Part shown: positions 24,890 to 35,956 of the stretch, one piece after another
How the letters are laid out: every line of letters starts with the position of its first letter
How positions within the stretch are numbered: position 1 is the first letter of the stretch
Source: Paulownia fortunei
Taxonomy: Eukaryota; Streptophyta; Magnoliopsida; Lamiales; Paulowniaceae
Length of the DNA: 64,000 bases
NCBI GenBank assembly: GCA_019321725.1
Contig: CM033106.1
Location: 17,644,551 to 17,708,550, forward strand
Direction: 5' to 3'
Program-made: the position numbers and the translations under genes
Notes under the pieces: model-generated
Seen by the model: only the letters and a program-made list of their open reading frames with translations
Told to the model about the DNA's origin: nothing
The model's database searches: none

Positions 24890-25085
24890 CCCACGTAGCA
24901 TGCACACACAACGTCTCGCACTGCAACATATGCAGTAGTGCCATGTGGAATAATGCGCACATAGTACCTGGTCTTGCAGCACGCACAACAGTATGCACAA
25001 ATAGTGTGCACACACAGCGTGCTTGCATAGCATGATGATGATTAGCACGCACACACTTGCATGTTGTTGCACACAGTCGTACCAT
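24890..25085 (-). repeat. GC-rich GCAC-type subrepeats in the copia-A2 leader
   Basis: A locally GC-rich island, in otherwise AT-rich sequence, of imperfect repeats around GCACACACA, CTCGCACTGCAACA and GCAGCACGCACAACAGT. Related islands lie at 45285-45440 and 47550-47660, each just upstream (in plus coordinates) of a primer site. They mark the untranslated leader. Confidence 0.55.
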
Positions 25086-25243
25086 GCATTCAATTGAATC
25101 AAATTAAATCATACATGTTCTATTTAACAATTAAATAAATAGTAGAATAATATTATCCCAATCAAAAATACAAAAATCATTCAGAATTAAACAATTAAAT
25201 TCGCAGGCATAAATCGAATCCGACTAGAATTGTGTAAATCATA

Positions 25244-25255
25244 GCTCTGATACCA
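25244..25255 (-). other. Copia-A2 primer-binding site (initiator tRNA-Met)
   Basis: The minus strand reads TGGTATCAGAGC exactly, the complement of the 3' end of plant initiator tRNA-Met, preceded by the LTR end CCTAATA. Confidence 0.9.
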
Positions 25256-26508
25256 CTATTAGGTTCATGTGATCCCGGGGTATGCACAGTAGAAAAATAA
25301 AATTTTAAAATTAAGCATGTTATAACAGTGACAGCAGTACCCCAAATCCAATGCGATTTTTAACGATATCGTAATTTTTAATAGTTTAATAAAAATTAAA
25401 ATAGTTTTAATTTATACCTTTATGCAATCTGATTGTCGTAGGGATTGAAACAATCGATTGCTAGTCCCTTTTCGAATTTTAATTTATAGGGATCCAAATG
25501 TCTTTCCTTTAAAGAGGTCCACACATTGAGCAAGAATATGGAATCCAAACTCTGCTAGCAATCCAGCTTCTTTTACTAACCTAGTTAATGAAGTGAATAT
25601 GGTGAATATTAATTTTGTTATCAACTTGTGAGAAAAGAATTAATACTTAGACAAACAGATGGAATTTCGGTGGAACAAAGGATAGAAGAAAAAAATATTT
25701 TTTTCTCCTTATTTTTCTATAATGGCCGAAAATTTGTGGGCTTCTATTAGCCTCAAATTTTTGGCCCCAATGCTTTATATAAGGGGACTCAAAAAATTTC
25801 AAGAGTTCCACTTTTGGTATTTTTGGTTTCTTTTTAATTGGATAGAAAATTTTTGGTTGTCCCAAAAATCTCCAACTCTAACTCTTCATATCTTTCAAAA
25901 ATATTTAAAGTCTCTCAAGAATTACAAATTCTTGAGTTTCCATACTTTTTCAATAACTCACATGGGCCTCTCCAAACAGGCCTCTATGAATTGGACCTCG
26001 ACTTAAAACAAATTCCACAAATAATCTAATTAATTATTTTAGCTCAAATTTAATTAATTAATTTCATCTAGTCCACCTAATGAAATTAAGCACAATTAAA
26101 TAATCCAATTATTGAATTGAATAAATTAATTTATGGTCTACACAATTAATTTAATTTATTTAAATAATTATTTCACTCCAATTGGGTTTTCTAATCTTAT
26201 TAGGTTTAATTAAATAATTTAATTATTTAATTAAATAATTAATTCAACTCATTGAATTAATTTGAGCCCTGACTAATTAATTTTAATTATTTAAACAGAT
26301 CCAACTCATTGAATCAATTCCTAAGTTAGAAATACTCAATCTTGAATTATGTGACCCATTAGATTCACAACTAATTAAGCTAGCAGTGGACTTGCAACAA
26401 CTACAACTTATGAATAATAATTATTCTGATTAATTAATTCATTAATTAATTTGCTAGAAATTAACTAATTCATTTCAAGAACCTCACAAGTCATGAAAAA
26501 GCAAGTGT

Positions 26509-26513
26509 ATCAT
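26509..26513. repeat. Target-site duplication, left copy (ATCAT) of solo LTR
   Basis: ATCAT directly precedes the LTR start TGATAAG and recurs at 28114-28118 directly after the LTR end. The paralogous LTR copy near 46866 has a single ATCAT at this place. Confidence 0.9.
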
Positions 26514-28113
26514 TGATAAGTGAATATTTTGACATATTTTTGTATCAAATCCTTTATATTTTTCTTATTTTATTCTTGTTAATATTATTGTTTTATTAAT
26601 GTTTTGTGTTAGGGAATAAATGGAAGCATGTTTCCAAACTTGTGCAGTTTTTGTAATTTGAGCATAACTTCATGATCAAAGGCTCTATGCACCTGAAGCT
26701 TGTTTCATTTGAAAGCCAAGAGATAGAGGTACAACTTTTATGTTGGAGGCTCAGCCCAATTTAGTCTTGATGATAGCAGAAAATTCATCCAAATAGTTGT
26801 ACAAAATGGATCACCAAAATTCAAATCAGAGTTCAGCCCAGTATTGACTTATTTTACCAATTCGATTATATATCTTGAGCCCAAATTTATTTTGGTCTGA
26901 CATTCAGATATGTTATACCCAAGAGATAAATAAACAAGTTTTCTACAGATAAGATGGTGTGAAAATGTGTCGAAATAGTAAAACCATAGGCTGCAAGTTG
27001 CTGCTGATGTTACAGGGCGGCTCTTGGACATGACTCGGTAATTTGACCATATCTCCTTCATCCAATTGCTAAATTTGACAAAAGATATATGAAAATATAT
27101 CAGCGTTGAAAGATCTACAATTTTGATTCTTCACATATCTTCAAAATCAGGCTGTATCTGATCGACAAATGTAATTCAATTCAGTGGATGAGAAATTTGT
27201 GTAACAACTTACCAACTCTTGGCAACTAGCATACCACTTGATTAACCCCTCCATTATTTGTTTGGCCTCTAGCTTACTCCAAGTACTATAAATAGGTCAT
27301 GTAGTAAACTTGTAAGAGAGGGGGGTAGACGGTTTCTTTAGGCTAAGTTATCTAGTTTGTATATTTTCTAGTATTGTAAGTTTTCTAGTAGTAATAGAAA
27401 TGCATTATCTAGTTTCTCTTATATTTTTAGTCTTTGTTACTTTTATTATGTCTTTCTAAATTTTATTTTGTTGAGGAAAAAGGGTGAATCTCTTGATGTA
27501 GGAAGAGAAATGGTTATAAGGGTAAGTATGTTGTATTATTTTTTTTATTTTTGATCTAAACCCTACTTGTTTTGTGGTGATTCTTGATTTATGTATCTCC
27601 AATGGCACAACAAATACTTGGGTTCATTTAGCTTATTGTACGGTTTTACCCCACCGACTGCTAATGTGAAACCTTGATTTGTTATTGACGAAGGTGTACA
27701 TAAATGCTTGATCCCATAAGTAAGTGTTGGCGTTAAGAGATAATTTGCAATAGTAAGACAATATCATGATTACCTTATTGCATGAGTTACTTGATAATAT
27801 CTTCCCATTGGAACCTTCATTATGTATGGATTCCAATGATGGCAATTAATAGAGGTAAAAAGAATAAATAACCATTTCTTTATTCAAAACTCAAGAGTGG
27901 ATCCCTAATTCTCAGTACTTTTATTACTTTGGTTTTTCTTTAGTTACATCATACATTAATTGTTCATATATTTTGTTTCACATAAACTCCATCTTTTTAG
28001 AAATATAAACTTGAATTCTTCAAACAACTTCCCTGTGGATCGACCTCGAATTCACGAGAAATTTATTACTTACTACAACCTGTACTTGGGTTTGCAACCT
28101 TAAAGTTGTAGCA
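26514..28113 (+). repeat. Solo LTR of the Athila-type family
   Basis: 1600 bp, starting TGATAAGTGAATATTTTGAC and ending AAAGTTGTAGCA, colinear throughout with the two LTRs of the full element at 28424 and 43291. It is flanked by the perfect 5-bp duplication ATCAT, so it arose by LTR-LTR recombination of an inserted element. It carries an intact TATA box (CTATAAATAGG, 27286-27296). The predicted ORFs within it recur in all copies and are not genes. Confidence 0.95.
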
Positions 28114-28118
28114 ATCAT
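28114..28118. repeat. Target-site duplication, right copy (ATCAT) of solo LTR
   Basis: Identical to 26509-26513 and immediately after the LTR terminus GTAGCA. Confidence 0.9.
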
Positions 28119-28418
28119 AACTACGTGATTTAGGTGAAATAGCGAGTAAACCTATTTCAATTATGAGTATTATACACGTAAGGTCCTTCGGTCAACTAAT
28201 CTCCCCATTGAGTTTAGGGCATGGATTAATTATCGAACCCCTAATTTCTCAATAACTGTAATTCTATTTCACAATAACTCATGAAGAATCTTTTAAAAAA
28301 AACCCATCTAATATTCATTCTACCTTGGTCAAGGACTTCTGAGTCTTAAACTAAGAAAACATAGGAGATTCACTTATTTTGCCAGACAAGTGACGGATTA
28401 TTTGTTGGCCACTCATTA

Positions 28419-28423
28419 ACCTC
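28419..28423. repeat. Target-site duplication, left copy (ACCTC) of the Athila-type element
   Basis: ACCTC lies directly before the 5' LTR and is repeated at 44903-44907 directly after the 3' LTR. The uninterrupted paralogue near 47170 reads CATTAACCTCCGCACAT with a single copy. Confidence 0.95.
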
Positions 28424-30037
28424 TGATAAGTGCATATTTTTGACATATTTTTATATCAAATCCTTTATACTTTTCTTGCTTTATTCTTGTTAATATTATT
28501 GTTTTATTAATGTTTTGTGTTAGGGAATAAATTGAAGCATGTTTCCAGACTTGTGCAGTTTTTGTACTTTGAGTATAGCTTCATGATCAAAAGCTCTATG
28601 GAGCTAAAACTTATTTCATTTGAAAGACAAAAGATAGAGGTACAACTTTTACGTTAGAGGCTCAGCCCAATTCAGTCTTGATGATAGCAGAAAATTCGTC
28701 CAAGTAATTACACAAAATGAATCACCAAAATTCGGATCAGAGTTCAACCCAGTATTGACTTATTTTACCAATTCGGTTATATATCTTGAGCCCAAATTTA
28801 TTTTGGTCTAAAATTAGGATATGTTATACCCAAGAGGTAAATAAACAAGTTTGTTGAAGATCAGATGGTGTAAAAATGTGTCGAAATGGTAAAACCATAG
28901 GCTGCAAGTTGCTGCTGATGTTACAGGGCGGCTCTTGGACATGATTCGGTAATTTGACCATATCTCCTTCATCCGATCGCCAAATTTGACAAAAGATATA
29001 TGAAAATATATATCAGTGCTGAAAGATCTACAATTTTGATTCTTCACGTATCTTCAAAATCGGGTTGTATCTGATCAAAAAATGTAATTCAATTCAGTAG
29101 ATGAGAAATTTATGTAACAACTTACCAACTCTTGGCAACTAGCATACCACTTGATTAACCCCTCCATTATTTGTTTGACTTCTAGCTTACTCCAAGTACT
29201 ATAAATAGGCCATGTATTAATCTTGTAAGAGTAGGGGGTAGAGGGTTTCTTTAGGTTAAGTTATCTAGTTTGTATGTTTTCTAGTATTGTAAGTTTTCTA
29301 GCAGTAATAGAAATGCATTCTCTAATTTCTCTTATATATTTAGTCTTTGTTACTTTTATTATGTCTTTCTAAATTTCATTTTGTTGAGGAAAAAGGGTGA
29401 ATCTCTTGATGGAGGAAGAGAAATGGTTATAAGGGTAGAAATTGTTTAAGTATGTTGTATTATTATTTTTATTTTTGATCTAAACCCTACTTGTTTTGTG
29501 GTGATTCTTGATTTATGTATCTCCAATGGCACAACAAATACTTGGGTTCATTTAGTTTATTGTACAGTTTTACCCCACCAACTGCTAATGTGAAACCTTG
29601 ATTTGTTGTTGACGAAGGTGTACATAAATGCTTGATCCCATAAATAAGTGTTGGCGTTAAGTGATAATTTGCAATAGTAAGACAATATCATGATTACCTT
29701 ATTGCATGAGTTACTTGATAATATCTTTCCATTGGAACCTTCATTATGTATGGATTCCAATTGTGGCAATTAATAGAGGTAAAAAGAATAAATAACCATT
29801 TATTTATCCAAAATTCAAAAGTGGATCCCTAATCCTTAGTACTTTTATTACTTCGGTTTTTCTTTAGTTACATCATACATTAATTGTTCATATATTTTGA
29901 TTCACATAAACTCCATCTTTTTATAAATATAAACTTGAATTCTTCAAACAACTTCCCTGTGGATCGACCTCAGACTCACGATAAATTTATTACTTACTAC
30001 AACCTGCACTTAGGTTTGCAACCTTAAAGTTGTAGCA
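28424..30037 (+). repeat. 5' LTR of the Athila-type element
   Basis: 1614 bp, TGATAAGTGCATATTT to GTTGTAGCA. TATA box CTATAAATAGG at 29199-29209. It differs from the 3' LTR at scattered positions, most densely in the first 250 bp, so the insertion is not recent. Confidence 0.95.
29199..29209 (+). promoter_or_regulatory. TATA box in the 5' LTR
   Basis: CTATAAATAGG, conserved with the solo LTR (27286-27296) and with the right-edge LTR (62961-62971). In the 3' LTR the same place reads CTATAACTAGG (44063-44073), a core substitution. Confidence 0.7.
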
Positions 30038-30043
30038 AGTTTT

Positions 30044-30061
30044 TGGCGCCGTTGCCAGGGA
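30044..30061 (+). other. Primer-binding site, tRNA-Asp type
   Basis: TGGCGCCGTTGCCAGGGA lies six bases after the 5' LTR. It matches the complement of the 3' end of plant tRNA-Asp (…CCCGGCAACGGCGCCA) with one mismatch (A for G at the 14th base). This site is typical of Athila elements. Confidence 0.85.
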
Positions 30062-30135
30062 AGGCAAGGTAAGTATTCAGGTTTGTTAATATTTTTCCTT
30101 TGTAAATATAGTTTGTTTATTTTCTTTATGGATAT

Positions 30136-31700
30136 ATGGTTATATGGTATCGTAGTCATAATTCTCGATGTTTAGTAAGAAATAATTCCAAAACTTTGTT
30201 TGGAAATTTGTTTGAATCATCTCCACACACTTCCACCATGACTGAAAATGAAAGTGTCCAGGATGAAAATGAGAATCAACAGGTGCGTACCATGCATTAT
30301 TACTTGCAACCTCCTCGAAATTCTTCTCCTTCTTGTTTCATTTTTCCTCTAAATGCAAACAATTTTCGATTCAAGTCAGGTATGATCCCTTTACTTTCTA
30401 ATTTCCATGGTTTAGACTCTGAAAGCCCTTACTTGCATTTAAAAGAATTTGATGAAGTATGTGCCACTTTTGATGATCAAACTTGCACAAATGAGATTGT
30501 TAAGCTCAAATTATTTCCTTTTTCTTTAAAAGATAAAGCAAAAAATTGGCTTAATTTTTTAAAACCTAAGTCAATTGGCACTTGGGAAGAAATGCAAGCT
30601 GAATTCTTGAAAAAAAAAATTCCAACTCATAAAACTAATGCTTTGAAAAGACAAATTCTAAATTTTTCTCAAAATTCGAATGAAGTTTTCTTTTAATGTT
30701 GGGAAATATTTAAAGATTTGTTGAATTCATGCCCACATCATGGTTTTGAAAAATGGCGTTTAATTAGTTTCTTTTATGAAGGTTTAACTCCTGAAATAAA
30801 ATAATTTGTTGAAATAATGTGTAATGGTGAGTTTCTTGATAAGGAACCTGATGAAACCCTAGAATATTTAGATCATTTGGCAGAAAACTCTCAATCATGG
30901 CATAGTGTTAATTCTTCCGAAGGTTCTAATAGATCTAATCTTGCTAATAGTAATAAAGGAAAATATTACCTTAGCCAAGAAGATGATCTAAATGCTAGAC
31001 TTGCTAGTTTAACAAGAAAAGTTGAAGCCATGGAACTTAAAAAAGTAAAGAAAATCAAATATGTGCAAGATGAAGAAGTTTGTAGCAATTGTGAACTTTT
31101 GGGGCACTCCACCAATGAATGTCCAAACATTCCAGTACAAGCAAATTTTATGAACACATTCAAAAAATCTTTTCATTCTCCATATTCTGAAACTTACAAT
31201 CCACAATGGAGAAATCATCCCAATTTCAGTTGGCGAGATGATAACCGTGCCCAACCACCGCATTCACAAAAATCACAAAACTTTCATTTTTATCCACCTC
31301 CACATACAAAATCTATTGAGGAGACTTTACCAGCATTTATGCATGAACAAACAAACATCAATAATCAGACTTCACAACCTATCAATGAGATCAGAAGCAC
31401 ACTTTCAACACTGACAAATTCTTTGCGTACTCATGAAAAAGGTAAATTTTCTGCTCAACCTCAACCTAATCCTTCTACTCAGTGTTATGTTTCTTCTTCA
31501 GGTGAAAATGCAGTCAAGGAGGCTAATTCAGTTACAACTCTTCGGAATGAAAAAGTTGTTAACAAGACTATTCATCCCAAGGAGAAAGTTTCTAATCCAC
31601 CTCCAGAAATGAAAAATGAAAATAGTCTAGACGATGAAGGTAAGTTAGAAGAAGGTAAGTGTGAAAATGATGAAAAACAAAAATATTTAGCTCCAGCACC
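30136..31700 (+). pseudogene. Athila-type gag with intact zinc knuckle, two in-frame stops
   Basis: Gag capsid reads SGMIPLLSNFHGLDSESPYL, LKLFPFSLKDKAKNWLNFLK, PTHKTNALKRQILNF and CPHHGFEKWRLISFFYEGL. The frame is broken only by TAA codons near 30693 (after EVFF) and near 30803 (after LTPEIK); both sit where relatives have Gln (CAA), so each is one C-to-T change. The frame continues through MCNGEFLDKEPDETLEYLDH to a zinc knuckle CSNCELLGHSTNEC (31081-31122) with all CX2CX4HX4C residues. Gag forms the particle and binds element RNA. The start could be the ATG at 30136 or 30238; both precede the conserved region. Confidence 0.85.
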
Positions 31701-33112
31701 CTTTCCTCAAAGATTGCAAACAATCCAGAAATTGAACTCAAATGCTGAAATTTATGAAATTTTTAAACAAGTCAAGATTAATATTCTATTATTGGATGCA
31801 ATCAAGCAAGTTCCACCTTATGCCAAATTTTTGAAAGATTTATGTACAATCAAAAGAAAACATCATATACAAAAGAAGACATTTTTAACTGAAAGTGTTA
31901 GTTCAATCATTCAACAATTCACTCCATCCAAGTACAAAGATCCAAGTTGTCCAACCATTTCATGTATCATAGGAAACACTAGAATAGAGCATGCTTTGCT
32001 TGATCTTGGTGCTAGTGTAAATCTTCTACCTTTCTCAGTTTATGAACAGTTAGGTTTGGGAGAACTTAAAATAACTTTTGTTGTACTCCAACTTGCTGAC
32101 CGTTTGATTAAAGTTCCAAAGGGAATAGTAGAAGATGTGTTGGTACAAATTAATAAGTTTTACTTTTCAGTTGATTTCATTATTTTGGACACAGAGCCTG
32201 TTGCACAAACACATACACAAATTCCTATCATTTTGGGTCGTCCTTTTCTTGCAACTTCAAATGCTTTAATCAATTGTAGAAATGGTATTTTGAAGTTATT
32301 ATTTGGAAATATGACTTTGGAACTAAATGTGTTTAATATTTGTATGCAACCTGCAGAAGATGACGAAGTACATGAAGTGGATTCGATTGAGGAACTTGTT
32401 CATGAATACTTTACTACTACTAACTCTTCAGATTCTTTGGAGACTTGTTTTGAAAGTGAAAGTATTTATAAAAAGAAACAAACTAATACTATCTCTGAAT
32501 TTTTGCAGGTACAAGAAAAATATTTTTGGAAGCCAAGGTTCGAAGAACTTTCATCATCAACAGTAAAATCTATTCCATCAAGTATTAAAGCTCTCGTGGT
32601 TGACTTGAAACCTTTGCCAGTTAATTTGAAATACTCTTTCTTGGGTGAGAATGAAACTTTTCCAGTAATAATTTCTTCCAAACTTGATGCATCTCAAGAA
32701 GGTAAATTGATCGAAACTCTGAAAATGCATAAGAATGCTTTAGGATGGACCATTGCTGATATTAAAGGTACTAATCCTTTCATTTGCACACATAACATCT
32801 ATCTAGAGAAAAATGCTAAACCATCTAGAGAAAGGCAACGAAGGCTAAATCCTAATATAAAAGAAGTAGTAAGAAATGAAGTCATTAAACTCTTAGATAA
32901 TGGAATCATTTATTCTATTTCTGATAGCAAATGGGTAAGTCCTACTCAAGTTGTACCTAAGAAATCTGGAGTTACTGTAGTCAAGAATGAGAATGATGAA
33001 TTAATTCCAACTAGGACTGTTACTGGTTGGCGAATGTGCATTGACTATAGAAAACTCAACTCAGTTACTAGAAAAGATCATTGTTCATTACCTTTCATGG
33101 ATTAATTTTAGA
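31700..33112 (+). pseudogene. Athila-type protease and N-terminal reverse transcriptase
   Basis: In frame with gag, this open stretch includes the aspartic protease box ALLDLGASVNLLP at about 31995-32030 and IILGRPFLAT at about 32225-32260, both normal for the lineage. RT begins with the linker LKPLPVNLKYSFLGENETFP, then RRLNPNIKEVVRNEVIKLLD, WVSPTQVVPKKSG and GWRMCIDYRKLNSVTRKDH near 33025-33075. A stop (33103-33105) and frameshifts follow. The protease matures the Gag-Pol polyprotein; the RT copies the genomic RNA. Confidence 0.85.
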
Positions 33113-33777
33113 AAGAGTTGCGGGACATGAATTTTATTGCTTTTAAGATAGATATTTTAGATATAATCAAATTGCAATTGCACTTGAAGATCAAGAGAAA
33201 ATAACTTTTACATGTCCTTTTGGTACTTTTGCATATCGAATGATGCCTTTTGAATTATGTAATGCACCAGCTACATTCCAATGATGCATGCATAGTATTT
33301 TTAGTGACATGGTTGAATGTTTTCTTGAAGTCTTCATGGATGATTTTTCTGTTTTTGGTAATTCATTTGATGATTGCTTATCTAATTTAGAAAAGATTTT
33401 GATCAGGTGTGAAGAAAAAAAATCTTGTGCTCAATTGGGAGAAATGTCACTTCATGGTAACAACTGGTATTGTTTTTGGACACATTATATCATCAGAAGG
33501 TATTGAGGTTGATAAATCTAAAATTGAGTTAATTGCCAATTTGCCAACACCAAAAACTGTGAAGGAGATTAGATTATTTTTAGGACATGTTGGTTTTTAT
33601 AGAAGATTTATCAAAGATTTTAGTATAATATCTAAACATTTGTGTAATCTTCTAACAAAAGACACTATTTTTGAATGGACTGAAAACTGTGAAAATGCTT
33701 TTGTTAAGCTTAAAAGCATGCTTACATCTGCTCCAATCATGTCGCCTCCAGATTGGACTTTACCTTTTGAATTGATG
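33106..33777 (+). pseudogene. Athila-type RT core, frameshifted, cut at RNase H
   Basis: Continues the RT after frameshifts. Visible stretches are FMDDFSVFGNSFDDCLSNLE (catalytic FMDD intact, 33333-33344), VLNWEKCHFMV, GIVFGHIISSEGIEVDKSKI and the thumb block KTVKEIRLFLGHVGFYRRFI. The sequence then runs into the RNase H start, DWTLPFELM, and breaks off at 33777, where minus-strand chromovirus sequence begins. RNase H and the linker to integrase are deleted. Confidence 0.85.
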
Positions 33778-34830
33778 GTACCCAGAGCGTAAGTCAATCT
33801 TTGAAAATATTGCGGCCCCCTGAAGCTGATCAAATAAATCATCGATTCTGGATAACGGATACTTATTCTTAATTGTGACCCTATTCAACTCTTGATAATC
33901 GATGCACAGTCTCATGGTGCCATCCTTCTTACGTACAAACAAAACTGGTGCTCCCCAAGGTGAAAAACTCGGTCTGATGAATCTCTTATCCAACAAGTCC
34001 TGTAATTGTACTTTCAATTCTTTCAACTCCAAGGGAGCCATTCTGTAAGGAGTTTTAGAAATTGGAGGCGTTCCTGGTTGTATGTCAATAACAAACTCTA
34101 TTTCACGATCTGGTGGCAGTCCTGGAAGATCATCTGGAAATACTTCAGTATATTCCCGTACCACTGGTATTTCACTAAGAGTTGGTGGGTGTTGTTCCTC
34201 AATGTTCATGACACTCACCAAGTACCCTTCGCAACCATCATCGAGTAATCGTTGTGCCTTCACTGTTGAAATCATAGGGAATCTGAAATTCTTCATAATG
34301 CTGGCAAATGTGAAAGACTCTTTCCTAGAAAGTTGAAATGTCACCGTCTTTTCCTTACAGTTGATAGTAGCCCCATACTTTGACAACCAATCCATGCCCA
34401 AAATAACATCATAATCATTCATATCTAGTATAATCAAATCAGCATGTAATTCTCTACCTTCAACAAGTATAGCACAAGCTCTCAAAATCCGATCAGTTTG
34501 TCTAGCATCTCCAGAGGGAACTGTTACACTATAACTGATTTTTGCTACATCTGGTATTCTACCCAGCCTCTTCACGTACTCAGTGGATGCAAATGAATGC
34601 GTGGCTCCAGAATCAAATAATACAAGTGTTGGAACACTAGAAATATAAAGTGTACCTGTTACCACCGATGGATTTGCTTCTGCATCCGCCTTGGTCATGG
34701 TGAACACCTTGGCTGGTACATTCTTTTGGTTGGTCTGATTTTGTTTACCTGGGCAAAATTTAGCAATATGTCCCGGTATTCCACATCGAAAACACGTCCT
34801 GGTATCTATATAGCAGCCTCCAGTATGTCG
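33778..34830 (-). pseudogene. Chromovirus protease and partial RT
   Basis: The minus-strand open frame (34707 downward) begins after a zinc knuckle [14 protein letters not shown] (about 34755-34800) that is complete. The protease has [13 protein letters not shown] (canonical DSGATHSF) and [20 protein letters not shown] has [59 protein letters not shown] and [11 protein letters not shown]. It ends there, before the catalytic block, so no RT activity is possible. The frame is long and clean (over 300 codons), making this the best preserved pol segment in the window. Confidence 0.9.
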
Positions 34831-34849
34831 ATTACCATATTTCTAACAC

Positions 34850-35829
34850 ACAACTTCTAGCATCGGTGCTTTTTCTTGTTCGACCCGTGGTCTCTTGTTT
34901 TGACCTTCTTGTTGTTAGCCTTGTTCTCCTTGAAATTTAAATCCCGGCTTCTGTATTTGGATTGGCTTCTACATTTGAACTGGCCTCTTTTGCCCCGTAG
35001 TCCATCTCTGTCCCTGCTGTATGAATTGCTGTCGAACCTCTTGTGCACGAGCGATTCTCAATTCAGCCTGTTCTGCTACGAGTGCCCTCTCAGCCACCTG
35101 TGAAAATGTCACCCCTTGAGTACCCGCCATATTCACATCCCGATGTAATTCTGGCCTCAAACCCTCCAGAAATCTCTCTACTTTAAGTGCTTCAGTGCTG
35201 ACCATGTGCGTAGCGAACCTGGACAGTTGTTCAAATTTACGAATATACTCCCCAATAGTCATTGCTCCTTGTCGCAGTTGTATAAACTCATTCATCTTCA
35301 TCATGCGAACTGGGGCCGTGAAATATTTATTTCGGAATAACTCCTTGAATCTGTCCTAGCTCATGGTAGTAATGTCCTCTATGCTGCTGATCATGTCCCA
35401 CCAATGGCCTGCACTACCGCGAAGCATGAAAGTGGCACACATTACCCTCTTCTCTACTGGCACCCTGTTATACTGGAACGTGTTTTCCAGAGTCCTTAAC
35501 CAGTCCTCTACAGCGGTAGGATCAATCGCATCCTCAAATGTTGGGGGATCCAGCCTCCTAAATCGTTCTCCAACCATATAAATATAGTCCGCCCGCTGTT
35601 GGTTTACCTCCACCCGTGGTTGTTCACAATTATCTCTTTGTCGAATCAGTTGCTGAATTTGCTCGGACTGCCATTCAATTAACTCTGTTAATCGGTTAAT
35701 CATGGTATCTCGATCATTAATTGGGGTGGGTATCTCATTTCTCTGCGCTCTGGCACCACCACAGCTCTCACCACGAGTTCTCACTATTTTACAGTGCTGT
35801 TTTACACAAGTTTGACAACATATGGCCAA
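34850..35829 (-). pseudogene. Chromovirus gag
   Basis: Retrotransposon gag with FRRLDPPTFEDAIDPTAVED, WLRTLENTFQYNRV and FMLRGSAGHWWDMI in the first part (35829-35356). After one in-frame TAG where Trp is expected (WDRFKELF), it continues with EFIQLRQGAMTIGEYIRKFE and FLEGLRPELHRDV (35304-34969). Further stops lie in the Gln-rich linker, which also looks C-to-T derived. The first of two zinc knuckles is degenerate (C, stop, Y, then HTGGC). The whole Gag-Pol is one frame, as usual for this lineage. Gag packages element RNA. Confidence 0.85.
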
Positions 35830-35943
35830 TATAATTTATGGAATATGTAATGCAATATATGATAATGTAAAACTTACTAGCGTGGTTGCGCTCTGCAAGT
35901 TCTAAAATTATGTACATAGACAGTCTACAGAATCAAGACTTGG

Positions 35944-35955
35944 GCTCTGATACCA
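35944..35955 (-). other. Chromovirus primer-binding site (initiator tRNA-Met)
   Basis: The minus strand reads TGGTATCAGAGC exactly, directly inside the LTR end GGGTGTTATA. Confidence 0.9.
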
Positions 35956-35956
35956 C

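Larger units (their letters stand above)
20263..25256 (-). mobile_element. Copia-A2 retrotransposon internal region
   Basis: On the minus strand: primer site at 25244-25255, leader (about 25243-23720), gag (about 23700-23100), protease (22775-22999), integrase (about 22700-21950), RT (about 21720-20720), RNase H (about 20700-20270), PPT. The protease-integrase-RT order defines Ty1/copia. All domains are recognisable but split by stops and frameshifts. The leader holds no gene; ORFs at 24429-24809 and 24830-25102 are shadows of it. Confidence 0.8.

Noticed and set aside
24830..25102. Cys-rich ORFs (two overlapping frames) that look like a secreted Cys-rich peptide
   Set aside because: The Cys richness comes from the GCAC repeat of the copia leader; overlapping frames are equally Cys-rich and the region lies next to the primer site.
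26849..27061. Minus-strand ORF family in LTRs (also 28814-29047, 43680-43880)
   Set aside because: Conserved only because the LTRs are copies of each other; antisense to the LTR promoter and without a recognisable domain.
27633..27845. A 70-residue minus-strand ORF repeated at 29557-29769 and 44422-44634
   Set aside because: It recurs because it lies in the Athila-type LTR; the changes among copies show no coding constraint and no matching motif is known.
30966..31263. Minus-strand ORFs within gag
   Set aside because: Shadows of the gag zinc-knuckle region on the plus strand.
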